Shown: one piece after another, positions 51,803 to 60,744 of the stretch
How the letters are laid out: each line of letters opens with the position of its first letter
Position numbering within the stretch: the first letter of the stretch is position 1
From: Planctomycetota bacterium
Lineage (GTDB): Bacteria; Planctomycetota; Planctomycetia; Planctomycetales; Planctomycetaceae
Assembly (NCBI GenBank): GCA_023417655.1
Contig: JAEZFD010000004.1
Span: 1 to 64,000, forward strand
Reading direction: 5' to 3'
DNA: 64,000 nucleotides
Notes under the pieces: generated by a model
The model's database searches: none
What the model saw: only the letters and a program-made list of their open reading frames with translations
Told to the model about the DNA's origin: nothing
Made by a program: the position numbers and the translations under genes

Positions 51803-54800
51803 ATGAGAATGAATAATCTAAAGACCCGGTTCACGATCGCCGGGATTGTGTTGATGGCGTCCATGCTGGCCTGCGGAGTCTGGAGTGTCTTAACGTTTCA
51901 TCGACTTGGCTCGGCGTTGCAGAGGACCCTCGATGAGAATCAGCTGACGATTCATCTCGCAGTGGAGATGATCTATGCATTGGAGCGTGAAGATCGGGCA
52001 ATCCTCACTGCGCTTCAAAGTGGAACTGCTCAGGACGTTGCGGCGATTACCTTGGAGAGAAACTCTTTCGACTCTCGCTATCAGTCACTGAAAGAGCATG
52101 TTCATACACGGGAAGATGTTAATGCTTATGCAGCGGTTCGAAAGGACGTCGACGCATTCCGTGCCGCCGCGGATGATCTGATTCAGGATCGGACCAGTGC
52201 CGACGTGCTGACGCGGTATACCCAGGAGGTCGATCCGGTTTTGCGTCAGGCCATTGCCGCAGTGCGACATTTTCGTGAAGCGAATGTCGATGCCATGCGG
52301 GTTGCGGGTTCCCATATCGAAGAGGACGCCCGAGGCTCAAGTCTTATCATTGGCGGACTGACACTGCTGGCGTTCTCTGTTTCGCTGAGCGTTATCAGTC
52401 TGCTGACGCGGAGCGTAATGAGGCCGATTCGCGAGCTCGATCACGCTGTCGCCGCGATTCGGCGGGATGAATTTGAGCATCGGGTTCCCGTCTGGTCGCG
52501 GGATGAACTTGGTCGTCTGGCCGAAGGTTTTAATCAGATGGCAGAAGGCCTGATTAACTCGCGCCGCGAGATTGAAGATCGATTCCGCCAGCTGGCTGAG
52601 AATATCAACGAAATCTTTATCGTGTCGAATGCGGCTGGTGATCGCATCTATTACGTCAGTCCAGCCTATGCTGAGGTCTGGGGGCGAAGCAGTGAGAGTC
52701 TTTACGAAGATCCCCATTCGTGGCTGACGAGCGTTCATCCTGACGATCGAGGGGCCGCGATTGCAAATCTCCAATGCCGGGCGAAGGGAGAGTTCTTTGA
52801 TCTTGAATACCGCATTGTCCGCCCTGACGGAGCCATCCGGTGGATCCGCAGTCGTGCGTTTCCTTTTGGCGTGGCGAGTTCGACTGAACCCCGTGTTGCC
52901 GGACTGGCTGAAGATATTACGGATCGGAAGAACGTCGAAGTCGAAGTCCGGAGAGTGAAGGAGCGACTTGAATTGGCTGTCCGCAGCTCAAACCAGTGTA
53001 TCTGGGAATACGACATGCCTGACGGTCGGCTTGAGACCAGTCAGGCGACATTCATTAATGTCTGGGAATCGCTGGGGTATGACCCTGAAGATGCCCCGGA
53101 GGATGTCAGAGATGCTGTTGCTCTGGCGGTGCATCCTGAGGATAAGGGACGCGTTCAGGCTGCGATTGACCACTGCCTGAAAAGTTCCGATCGCGAGTAT
53201 GAACTCGAAAGTCGGGTGATCGCGAATTGCGGCGCTGTTCGCTGGCACCTGTCACGTGGCGTCGTTCTGAGAGATGGCAGCGGGGTGCCGAAGCGTTTTG
53301 TCGGCACCAGTATCGATATCACAGAATTAAAAGAGGCTGAAGAAGCGCTCCGAAAGAGTGAGCAACGTTTCCGGATCTTTGCCGATCATGCTGCTGATGC
53401 CTTCTTTCTTCATGATGAAAATCTCGTTGTCTGTGATGTGAACAAGCAGGCGTGTGAAAGTCTGGGGTATGGACGGGATGAATTATTAGGGATGAGTCCT
53501 GTCGACTTCGACGCCGACACGAATGCTGACGACCTGAAGTCGATTCAGGCGAAACTGCTGGAAGGGCAGATGCTCTCGTTTGATTCGCGTCATCGACGGA
53601 AAGATGGCAGCACATTCCCTGTGGAGGTCAGAGGTCAGCTGTTCTGGGAAGGGGGCCGCGCCTTTACACTGACTCTGGCTCGCGACGTGACAGAACGAAG
53701 ACAGGCGGAACGGGCATTGCTTGAGAGCGAAGAACGTTTTCGAAGTACATTCGAAAATGCGGGGGTCGGCATCGCGCTCTGCGATGTGAAAGGGAACTTT
53801 CTCCATGTGAATCCGAGTTTTTCACGGATTGTGGGCTACTCGGACGCGGAACTCGCAGGACAAAGCTATCAGGCGATCACGCACCCTGATGATCTGATGA
53901 TCGATGCCGAGCAGATTCAGCAGCTGTTGAGGAAAGAGCGGTCAGGGTATTCGGTCGAGAAGCGTTTTGTCCGCAATGGTGGCTCTGACATCTGGGTCAC
54001 TCTTTCTGGATCTGTTCTGCAGTGCGGTGCCGATGGAACTCCCAGAAGTCTGATCGCGATTATCGAAGATATTTCCGAACGTAAGCGGCTGGAGGAGGAG
54101 CTCCGGATCAGTGAATCCTCATTCCGCGGGATCTTCGAGAATGCTGCTGTCGGAATTGCTCAGTGCAGCCTCGACGGCCGTTACCTGCAGATGAATCAGA
54201 AGTATGGCGACATTCTCCGATTCGCGCGTGGAGAATTGTTGGGTGCGACGTTTAGTGAAGTTGTTCATCCTGAGGATCTGGCCTCGACCGTGGAGATGTT
54301 TGAAAGGCTGGGGCGCGGCGAAATACTCAGTGAAACCCAGGAGAAACGCCTGATCTGCAAGGACGGAACACAGGTCTGGGTCATCCTGACTGTCTCATTG
54401 GAAAGGGATCAGGATGGGAATCCCCTGCGGACCATTGGAATCATCGAGGATATTTCAGAGCGGAAGCGTCTTGAGGAGGAACTGAGGCAAAGTGAAGAGC
54501 AGTTCCGCCTCATGGCGAACTCGATGCCTCATATTGTTTGGACCGCCGATCTTGATGGAACCTGTGATTACATCAATGACCGTTTCGTAGAGTACACCGG
54601 AATTCCCGCCAGCGAGTTAACCTGGGAGAGATGGTTCTCGCTCGTGCATCCTGATGATCGCGAGCGGAACATTCTCGAATGGAGGGCCGCCGTCGAAGGT
54701 GGTCGGGAATGCGATCTCGAGTTTCGGCTGCAAGCGGCTAACGGGACCTATCGCTGGTTCCGGGGGAGAGCGCTGCCGATCTATGGAGAGCCGGGCCAGA

Positions 54801-56869
54801 TTATTAAGTGGATCGGGACCACCACCGATGTTGATACTCAGAAGCAGAGCGAACAAGTTCTAGAACGCGCCAAGGCAGCAGCTGAGGCCGCGAATCGGGC
54901 GAAAGATGAGTTTCTCGCGAATGTCAGCCATGAAATTCGAACTCCGATGAATGCCATTCTCGGCATGACAGAACTCGTCCTGGATACGCCCCTCACCGAT
55001 GATCAGCGACAGTCCTTGAAGACGGTCCACTCTGCGGCCGATAGCCTGCTCGCCATTATTAACGATCTTCTGGACTTCTCACGGATCGAGGCCGGCAAGA
55101 TGGAGTTGAGCGAGGAAGTATTCTCACTTCGCGCATTACTCGGAGACACACTGCGGGCACTGGCTGTCAGGGCTCACCGAAAAGGTCTGGAGATCGTCAG
55201 TCACCTGCAACCGGATGTCCCGGACACACTGGTGGGAGATGGGGGCCGTCTCAGACAGGTGATTCTTAATCTTGTCGGAAACGCTATTAAATTCACCGAA
55301 ACCGGCGAAGTCGTCGTTCGAGTGACGAGATCTGAAGAGACCTCGTCTGACAATCGGATCGAGTTGGTCTTTTCTGTGACCGATACCGGCATCGGGATTC
55401 CGAAGGAGAAGCACGCCAAAGTATTCCGCGCCTTCGAACAGGAAGACAGTTCCACGACCAGAAGATATGGCGGGACAGGTCTCGGTCTGACGATCGCCAG
55501 TCAGATTGTGGAGCTGATGGGGGGCTCATTGACCCTTGAGAGTGAAGTGAATCGTGGAAGTTGTTTTACATTCTCCGCACAATTTGGAATCAATCCTGAT
55601 ACCACGGTGACAGGACAGCATCTGCTGCCGATTCAACTCAAGGAGCTGCGCACACTGATTGTCGACGATAATGCCACGAACCGTCACATTCTGACCGAGT
55701 ATCTGCGTGGCTGGCAAATGGATCCTGTTGCCGTCGGAGATGGGATCGCTGCGCTGGGGGCCCTCTGGGACGCAGTGACGGGCAATCAGCCATATGAACT
55801 TGTTATGCTCGACTCACGGATGCCAGATACCGATGGATTAGCAATCGCCGAGCTGATCCGCAGGCGTTCCGATCTCTCTGCGACTCGACTGATTCTGCTC
55901 ACATCCGGCGATCGCCCGGGTGACGCATCCCGATTCCGTGATCTGAAAATTGATGCTCATCTTTTGAAACCTGTTCAGCCGGATGAATTGCTCGAGACTA
56001 TTTATCAAGTGATGCGTGGCGGGGGTGAGTCTTCGAAGGAAACCGCCACGCCCGGCGAGCATCATCACAGAGCGACAGGACTTCATTCTCAATCACTGAA
56101 GATTCTCGTCGCTGAAGATAATGAGTTTAATGCTCAAGTTCTCGAGATGTATCTGAATAAAATGGGCCATGGGGTTCACTTGGCGGCAAATGGAGTCGAT
56201 GCTCTCAGGTTCGCACTTGAACAAGAATTCGACTTTCTGCTGGTCGACATTCACATGCCCGGGCTGGACGGGTTTGAAGTGGTCAGCCGCATTCGGCAGC
56301 ACGAAAAAACGACGGGAAAACATCTTCCCACTATCGCTCTTACTGCGAGATCCCGCCGCGAAGACCGTGAGCAATGCCTTGCGGCCGGGATGGATGATTT
56401 CCTCACGAAGCCGTTTCGCGCGGAGGAACTGGAGGCGGCACTGAGCCGGATTGCTGGCACGATCCCCAAGTTAGTGACGCAGGACTCCAGTCCTCATATA
56501 TCCGGCTTTAGGATTCTCGATCCGCGTGTCTTGCTCTCGGCATGTGGCAGGGATGACGAAATGCTGACGAAAGTGATCGAGTCGTTTCGCCAGCACCTTC
56601 AGATTCAGCTGGTCTTGATGCGGGAAGAGGTTCGCCAGCATGACGTGCTGCAACTGCGAGAAACGGCTCACAAACTGGCAGGGATTCTCTCTGCATTCTC
56701 GACGGCCGCTGCCGGAATTGCCTCGGAACTGGAGGACCTCGCGGCCGCAGGGCAGAGGGATGAGTTTCCTGAGGCACAGCGTCGCTTGGAGGAAGCGTGT
56801 GAACAACTCCTCAGGGAGTTGAACGGGGTCTCTATCTCCGTGCTCATTCAGCACACCCAGATGTGCTAA
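51803..56869 (+). CDS. Hybrid sensor kinase with six PAS domains, two receivers and Hpt
   Basis: 1688 residues. Order: membrane helix (about 11-29), a 4-helix-bundle-like sensor (to about 175), second helix (about 178-200), HAMP (about 200-255), then six PAS domains (about 260-1010), HisKA with H1043 in SHEIRTPMNAILG, HATPase with GTGLGLTIASQIVEL, receiver 1 (D1337 in LDSRMPD), receiver 2 (D1482 in LLVDIHMPGLDG), and an Hpt domain with H1623 (ETAHKLAGILSAFST). It is a full phosphorelay in one chain, lacking only an output. PAS domains 4 and 5 (about 640-900) are very similar and look like an internal duplication. Divergent from the sigma-54 regulator at 50127. Confidence 0.9.
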   Translation: MRMNNLKTRFTIAGIVLMASMLACGVWSVLTFHRLGSALQRTLDENQLTIHLAVEMIYALEREDRAILTALQSGTAQDVAAITLERNSFDSRYQSLKEHVHTREDVNAYAAVRKDVDAFRAAADDLIQDRTSADVLTRYTQEVDPVLRQAIAAVRHFREANVDAMRVAGSHIEEDARGSSLIIGGLTLLAFSVSLSVISLLTRSVMRPIRELDHAVAAIRRDEFEHRVPVWSRDELGRLAEGFNQMAEGLINSRREIEDRFRQLAENINEIFIVSNAAGDRIYYVSPAYAEVWGRSSESLYEDPHSWLTSVHPDDRGAAIANLQCRAKGEFFDLEYRIVRPDGAIRWIRSRAFPFGVASSTEPRVAGLAEDITDRKNVEVEVRRVKERLELAVRSSNQCIWEYDMPDGRLETSQATFINVWESLGYDPEDAPEDVRDAVALAVHPEDKGRVQAAIDHCLKSSDREYELESRVIANCGAVRWHLSRGVVLRDGSGVPKRFVGTSIDITELKEAEEALRKSEQRFRIFADHAADAFFLHDENLVVCDVNKQACESLGYGRDELLGMSPVDFDADTNADDLKSIQAKLLEGQMLSFDSRHRRKDGSTFPVEVRGQLFWEGGRAFTLTLARDVTERRQAERALLESEERFRSTFENAGVGIALCDVKGNFLHVNPSFSRIVGYSDAELAGQSYQAITHPDDLMIDAEQIQQLLRKERSGYSVEKRFVRNGGSDIWVTLSGSVLQCGADGTPRSLIAIIEDISERKRLEEELRISESSFRGIFENAAVGIAQCSLDGRYLQMNQKYGDILRFARGELLGATFSEVVHPEDLASTVEMFERLGRGEILSETQEKRLICKDGTQVWVILTVSLERDQDGNPLRTIGIIEDISERKRLEEELRQSEEQFRLMANSMPHIVWTADLDGTCDYINDRFVEYTGIPASELTWERWFSLVHPDDRERNILEWRAAVEGGRECDLEFRLQAANGTYRWFRGRALPIYGEPGQIIKWIGTTTDVDTQKQSEQVLERAKAAAEAANRAKDEFLANVSHEIRTPMNAILGMTELVLDTPLTDDQRQSLKTVHSAADSLLAIINDLLDFSRIEAGKMELSEEVFSLRALLGDTLRALAVRAHRKGLEIVSHLQPDVPDTLVGDGGRLRQVILNLVGNAIKFTETGEVVVRVTRSEETSSDNRIELVFSVTDTGIGIPKEKHAKVFRAFEQEDSSTTRRYGGTGLGLTIASQIVELMGGSLTLESEVNRGSCFTFSAQFGINPDTTVTGQHLLPIQLKELRTLIVDDNATNRHILTEYLRGWQMDPVAVGDGIAALGALWDAVTGNQPYELVMLDSRMPDTDGLAIAELIRRRSDLSATRLILLTSGDRPGDASRFRDLKIDAHLLKPVQPDELLETIYQVMRGGGESSKETATPGEHHHRATGLHSQSLKILVAEDNEFNAQVLEMYLNKMGHGVHLAANGVDALRFALEQEFDFLLVDIHMPGLDGFEVVSRIRQHEKTTGKHLPTIALTARSRREDREQCLAAGMDDFLTKPFRAEELEAALSRIAGTIPKLVTQDSSPHISGFRILDPRVLLSACGRDDEMLTKVIESFRQHLQIQLVLMREEVRQHDVLQLRETAHKLAGILSAFSTAAAGIASELEDLAAAGQRDEFPEAQRRLEEACEQLLRELNGVSISVLIQHTQMC

Positions 56870-57167
56870 GGGCAGGATATCCTCTCTTCATAATCTGATC
56901 TGAAGATTCCTTACATGTAAGTTACGAATTCTCTGATAGTTCTCTGCTGATTCTGCAGAATGCTCGAAATCGCTTCACTGCGGGGGGTTGAGTTACTTCC
57001 GGGAACTCAAAGACGCCGTCTTCCCCGTCGCTGGAATCCGGAGCGGTACGAATCGTGCGAATGGTTTCTTCGTGGATCCGGCTTTAACGCTCTTGCCTGT
57101 GCGAACTCTCCAGAGCAATGAAGTCGATAATGTCTCGCACCAGGATTGAGAAGAGAAAAGGACAGTC

Positions 57168-57692
57168 ATGGCTAATGCAAATCCAAATTCGAAAACAGTT
57201 CATGTGAACGGCAAACTTGCGACGCCGACCGATCTCTCGGCTGATGGAGTGAACGCGGTTTCAGAAGAACTTCGTTTGCTTCTGGCCGATGTTTTCGCTC
57301 TCTATGTTAAAACGAAGAACTTCCACTGGCACATGAGTGGACCTCACTTCCGGGACTATCATCTGCTTCTCGATGAACAGGCCTCACAGATTTTTAAGAT
57401 GACCGACGATATCGCCGAACGCGCCAGAAAGATTGGTGGGACGAGTTTACATTCCATCGGGGAAATCAGCAGGTTCCAGCGGTTGCATGATAATGATGAC
57501 GACTTCGTGAATCCCCGTGACATGATTGCTGAACTCGCGGAAGACAACTTGAAGTTAACTGGCTTTTTGCGGCAGACGCATCGTGTTTGTGATGAGTTTC
57601 AGGATTTGGCAACCGCCAGCCTGCTGGAAACCTGGATTGATCAGACGGAACGCCGGACCTGGTTTCTCTCGGAGACGGCGGGATCCCTGTGA
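57168..57692 (+). CDS. Dps-like DNA-protecting ferritin
   Basis: 174 residues from ATG 57168, AAAAGGA just upstream. Dps/bacterioferritin-like motifs: TKNFHWHMSGPHF (H53), a following DYHLLLDEQ segment, and TDDIAERARKIGG (D80, E84), which make the di-iron ferroxidase site between subunits. Dps-type dodecamers oxidise iron with peroxide and protect DNA. A 300-base upstream gap with no other gene should hold its promoter. The next gene lies far away, so it is monocistronic. Confidence 0.9.
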   Translation: MANANPNSKTVHVNGKLATPTDLSADGVNAVSEELRLLLADVFALYVKTKNFHWHMSGPHFRDYHLLLDEQASQIFKMTDDIAERARKIGGTSLHSIGEISRFQRLHDNDDDFVNPRDMIAELAEDNLKLTGFLRQTHRVCDEFQDLATASLLETWIDQTERRTWFLSETAGSL

Positions 57693-58198
57693 CATGTCAG
57701 TTTCCGGCAATGTGACTTCGCAGTAGAGCATTGCGAACCTCTCTCAATCAAGCATTTCATCAGGCTTTGCAGAATGGGCTTCTGCAGGGCCTGATCTCAT
57801 TTATTGTCGCTAACGAGCGATTAATTGTGCAAAGAGCCGGGGCGGTAAATCATTGTTCATACGGGCCAAATTTCTTTCAAAAGCACTGGGCCTTGTCGAG
57901 AATAAACTCTTCTCGGTTGGGCAGATTCCGGAAACCGAAAGGGATTTGTTCCCGGGATTCGATGGAGTTCGGCGGAGATCCGTGGGGTGTGTTATCTGTT
58001 CCGAGGAGCTGGTGAAACGGCACGCTCAGCGGCATGGTTGTTGCGAACTGCTAATTCGCTCACAGAGAATCAATCATTCGCTCTAAACCGGTCTCACCCC
58101 GCTGATTGATCAACGCTGGAGAGCTTCTTTCGCACCTTTAAGCAGGTCGAGCGACTCTAAGTGCTCGGACTGGTCACTACTGCCCCGGGAGACGAACC
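57693..58198. other. Gap between the Dps and bicupin genes
   Basis: About 505 bases. An open frame of 94 codons starting at 57731 has neither a ribosome site nor recognisable motifs. I see no supported gene. Confidence 0.5.
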
Positions 58199-59365
58199 AT
58201 GACCGACTTTGACCGCCGCGAATTCTTCACAAGTGCTGCCTTCTTCGCCGCTGCCGCAGGGGCAGCGATGTTGGATCAGAAGCAGTCGCTGGGGGGTGAT
58301 CCCAGTTTTATGAACAACGTGCCGGATCCAGTCGACTCTGGTAAGGAGCTACCGACATTCAAGTTCGAACTGGAGAAGTCGCAGGGGAAGGTGATCGGCA
58401 AGAGCTCTGGGAAGGAAGCGACAGTCGAACAGCTTCCCATTTCCAAGGGGCTTGCTGGCGTTTCAATGCGTCTCGAACCCGGAGCGATGCGTGAGCTGCA
58501 TTGGCATGCGACCGCGGCCGAATGGGCACTTGTTCTCGAAGGCCGGGTGCGGACGACGGTCATCGCACCTGACGGAACTGCTGAAATCAACGATTTCAAT
58601 CCCGGCGATGTCTGGTATTTCCCACGCGGAAACGGGCACATGCTGGAGTGTCTGGGGAATGAACCTTGCCACTTCATTTTGATCTTCGATAACGGGTATT
58701 TCTCCGAGTTCGGGACTTTCAGCATCTCCGACTGGATCGGCCACGCTTCTCCGAACTTGCTGGCGAAGAACTTTGGAGTACCTGCTTCCACATTCAAGGA
58801 CTTCCCGAAGGAAGAAGTCTATTTTGCTCGCGGGGCCGTCCCCCCGGAGAAACCTGCTGTGCCGCTTCAGGGAGTGAAAGAGCCTCCGCTCACTCATAAG
58901 TTTGAACTCCTTTCGAAGCCTCCACACCGCACTTTCAAAGGGGGCCGTGAATGGCGGGTCGACTCCAATAACTTCCCGATCTCAACGACGATCACCGGTG
59001 TGGTTCTGGAGCTTGAACCAGGAGCCCTTCGCGAACTGCACTGGCATCCGACGGCCGATGAGTGGCAATACATCATTCAGGGTGATCTGAGCGTCACCAT
59101 GTTCGGATCGCATGGCCGTTATCGGGTGGAAACTCTTCATCAGGGAGACGTGGGTTACATCCCGCAAGGCTATGGACACTCGCTTGAGAACGTGGGGACA
59201 ACGACATGCAAGATTCTCATCGGCTTCAACAGCGGGGTCTATCAGACCATCGACCTTTCGCAGTGGATCGCAGGAAATCCGCCGGACGTGCTTGCCACGA
59301 ACTTCAGCAAGTCGCCTCAGCTGTTTGAGAAATTTCCCAAGTCTGACGTGTTCATCACAAAGTAG
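58199..59365 (+). CDS. Tat-exported bicupin, oxalate-decarboxylase-like
   Basis: 388 residues from ATG 58199. N-terminal Tat-type signal (DRREFFTSAAFFAAAAGAAM). Two cupin repeats: ALREL-type metal sites HWHATAAEWALVLEG (about residues 101-115), then a second HWHPTADEWQYIIQG, each with a Gx6-type YxPxGxxH partner (FPRGNGHML; IPQGYGHSL). This is the oxalate decarboxylase layout with two Mn sites; the family splits oxalate to formate and CO2, or oxidises it in related members. A glutamate lid that sets specificity could not be checked. Exported folded. Followed by an intrinsic terminator. Confidence 0.85.
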   Translation: MTDFDRREFFTSAAFFAAAAGAAMLDQKQSLGGDPSFMNNVPDPVDSGKELPTFKFELEKSQGKVIGKSSGKEATVEQLPISKGLAGVSMRLEPGAMRELHWHATAAEWALVLEGRVRTTVIAPDGTAEINDFNPGDVWYFPRGNGHMLECLGNEPCHFILIFDNGYFSEFGTFSISDWIGHASPNLLAKNFGVPASTFKDFPKEEVYFARGAVPPEKPAVPLQGVKEPPLTHKFELLSKPPHRTFKGGREWRVDSNNFPISTTITGVVLELEPGALRELHWHPTADEWQYIIQGDLSVTMFGSHGRYRVETLHQGDVGYIPQGYGHSLENVGTTTCKILIGFNSGVYQTIDLSQWIAGNPPDVLATNFSKSPQLFEKFPKSDVFITK

Positions 59366-59389
59366 TGGCCGGGTTGGGGCAGGGCAGGC

Positions 59390-59434
59390 GTTGGTCGATC
59401 GGCACCGATGCGGTCGACCAACACTGTCCTTTTT
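59390..59434 (+). terminator. Intrinsic terminator after the bicupin gene
   Basis: GTTGGTCGA (59390-59398) pairs with TCGACCAAC (59414-59422), and an inner TCGGCACCGA can pair too; a T-run lies at 59430-59434. It separates the bicupin gene from the peroxidase gene, so these two probably have separate transcripts or partial readthrough. Confidence 0.8.
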
Positions 59435-59580
59435 GCTTCTGAGTCTTAACCGGTACGGCAGACCCTTCCAGGCCGCCCAAGCTCATTTCCGCGGCCGACT
59501 CGTCGTTCACATACATGCTCCACACGCGGTGGTAAGCCTCGTCCCTGGGCCAGCGGAAACCTGAATCAGGAGTCAGTCAG

Positions 59581-60702
59581 ATGCGAACACTTCATGCGGC
59601 CAAGACAAATGACAGGAGATTGAGATTGCGGGTCGCCGTTCCAATCTTTTTTCTCACCATCGGAGTCCTGCTTGCAGGTCGAACCCGTGCCGATGATGCA
59701 CCCACGGCCGATTCACTACTGAAGCAGGCAAGGGAGACATTCAAGTCGCTGACTCCCCTCGTGGGCGAAGCGCAGGCCAATCAAAAATCCCCACAAGTGG
59801 AATTGGGGCGAAAGCTCTTTTTTGATCCCCGGATGTCAGCCGACGGAGTCTGGAGTTGCATGCTTTGCCATCAGCCGACTCTTTATGGCACTGACGCCCA
59901 ACGACTCTCTCGGGGAGTCTTTGATAAGTTTCTTCCGCGAAACGCTCCGACCGTGTTGAATGCCTCACTTCAGTTTAAGGCGCACTGGGACGGCCGATTC
60001 GCGAGTGTCGAAGAACAGGCCTCCCACGCATTGCTGGGACCCGGCTTTGGAAATCACGATGTCCCGGAAGCAATGGAACGAATCAAATCCATCCCCGGCT
60101 ATGCTGAGGAATTCGCGAAAGCATTCCCAACGGATTCCGACCCGGTGACACCCACCAATCTCGGGACGGCGATCGGGGCTTACGAAAGAACCCTGCTCAC
60201 GCCTTCCCGCTTCGATGAGTATCTGGACGGTAAGCCAAACACGCTATCAGCAGCAGAGCGGAAAGGCCTACAGATCTTCACAGCCATTGGCTGTGCCGAC
60301 TGTCACGACAAGCTTGGACTGGGAGGCGAAAGATTCGAGAAGTTTGGGGAAGTGAGTGACTATTGGAAGCAGACAAAAAGCCAGGTGATTGATCAGGGGC
60401 GATTCGAGATCACCAAGAAGGAGGAAGATCGCTACGTCTTCAAAACACCGTCACTGAGGAATGTGGCGATGACGCCGCCTTACTTCCATGACGGATCGGT
60501 GGCGGACCTCCACGAGGCGGTCAGGATCATGGCGAAGGTTCAGCTGGATGTGGATCTACCAGAGGAGCAGAACCAATCTATTGTGACTTTTCTGCAAAGT
60601 CTCACGGGTGATCTCCCGGGACACTTTCAGACTGTGCCCGTTCTGCCGCCCGGGACATTCTTCCCCGTCAAAGAGTCTCCAGCAGCCTCTGCAGAACATT
60701 GA
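59581..60702 (+). CDS. Di-haem cytochrome c peroxidase (MauG/CcpA family)
   Basis: 373 residues from ATG 59581. Signal/anchor helix at about 17-36 places it in the periplasm. Two c-type haem sites: C93-x-x-C96-H97 (SCMLCHQP) and C238-x-x-C241-H242 (GCADCHDK). Other family marks are LGRKLFFDPRMSADG and TPSLRNVAMTPPYFHDGSV. Such enzymes reduce hydrogen peroxide, or in MauG relatives oxidise protein side chains. It needs the cytochrome c maturation system. Located between a bicupin and an outer-membrane barrel. Confidence 0.92.
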   Translation: MRTLHAAKTNDRRLRLRVAVPIFFLTIGVLLAGRTRADDAPTADSLLKQARETFKSLTPLVGEAQANQKSPQVELGRKLFFDPRMSADGVWSCMLCHQPTLYGTDAQRLSRGVFDKFLPRNAPTVLNASLQFKAHWDGRFASVEEQASHALLGPGFGNHDVPEAMERIKSIPGYAEEFAKAFPTDSDPVTPTNLGTAIGAYERTLLTPSRFDEYLDGKPNTLSAAERKGLQIFTAIGCADCHDKLGLGGERFEKFGEVSDYWKQTKSQVIDQGRFEITKKEEDRYVFKTPSLRNVAMTPPYFHDGSVADLHEAVRIMAKVQLDVDLPEEQNQSIVTFLQSLTGDLPGHFQTVPVLPPGTFFPVKESPAASAEH

Positions 60703-60744
60703 GCCTCTTCAGGGTGATCGAAGAGATTTCAGGTGCAGTGTTCA

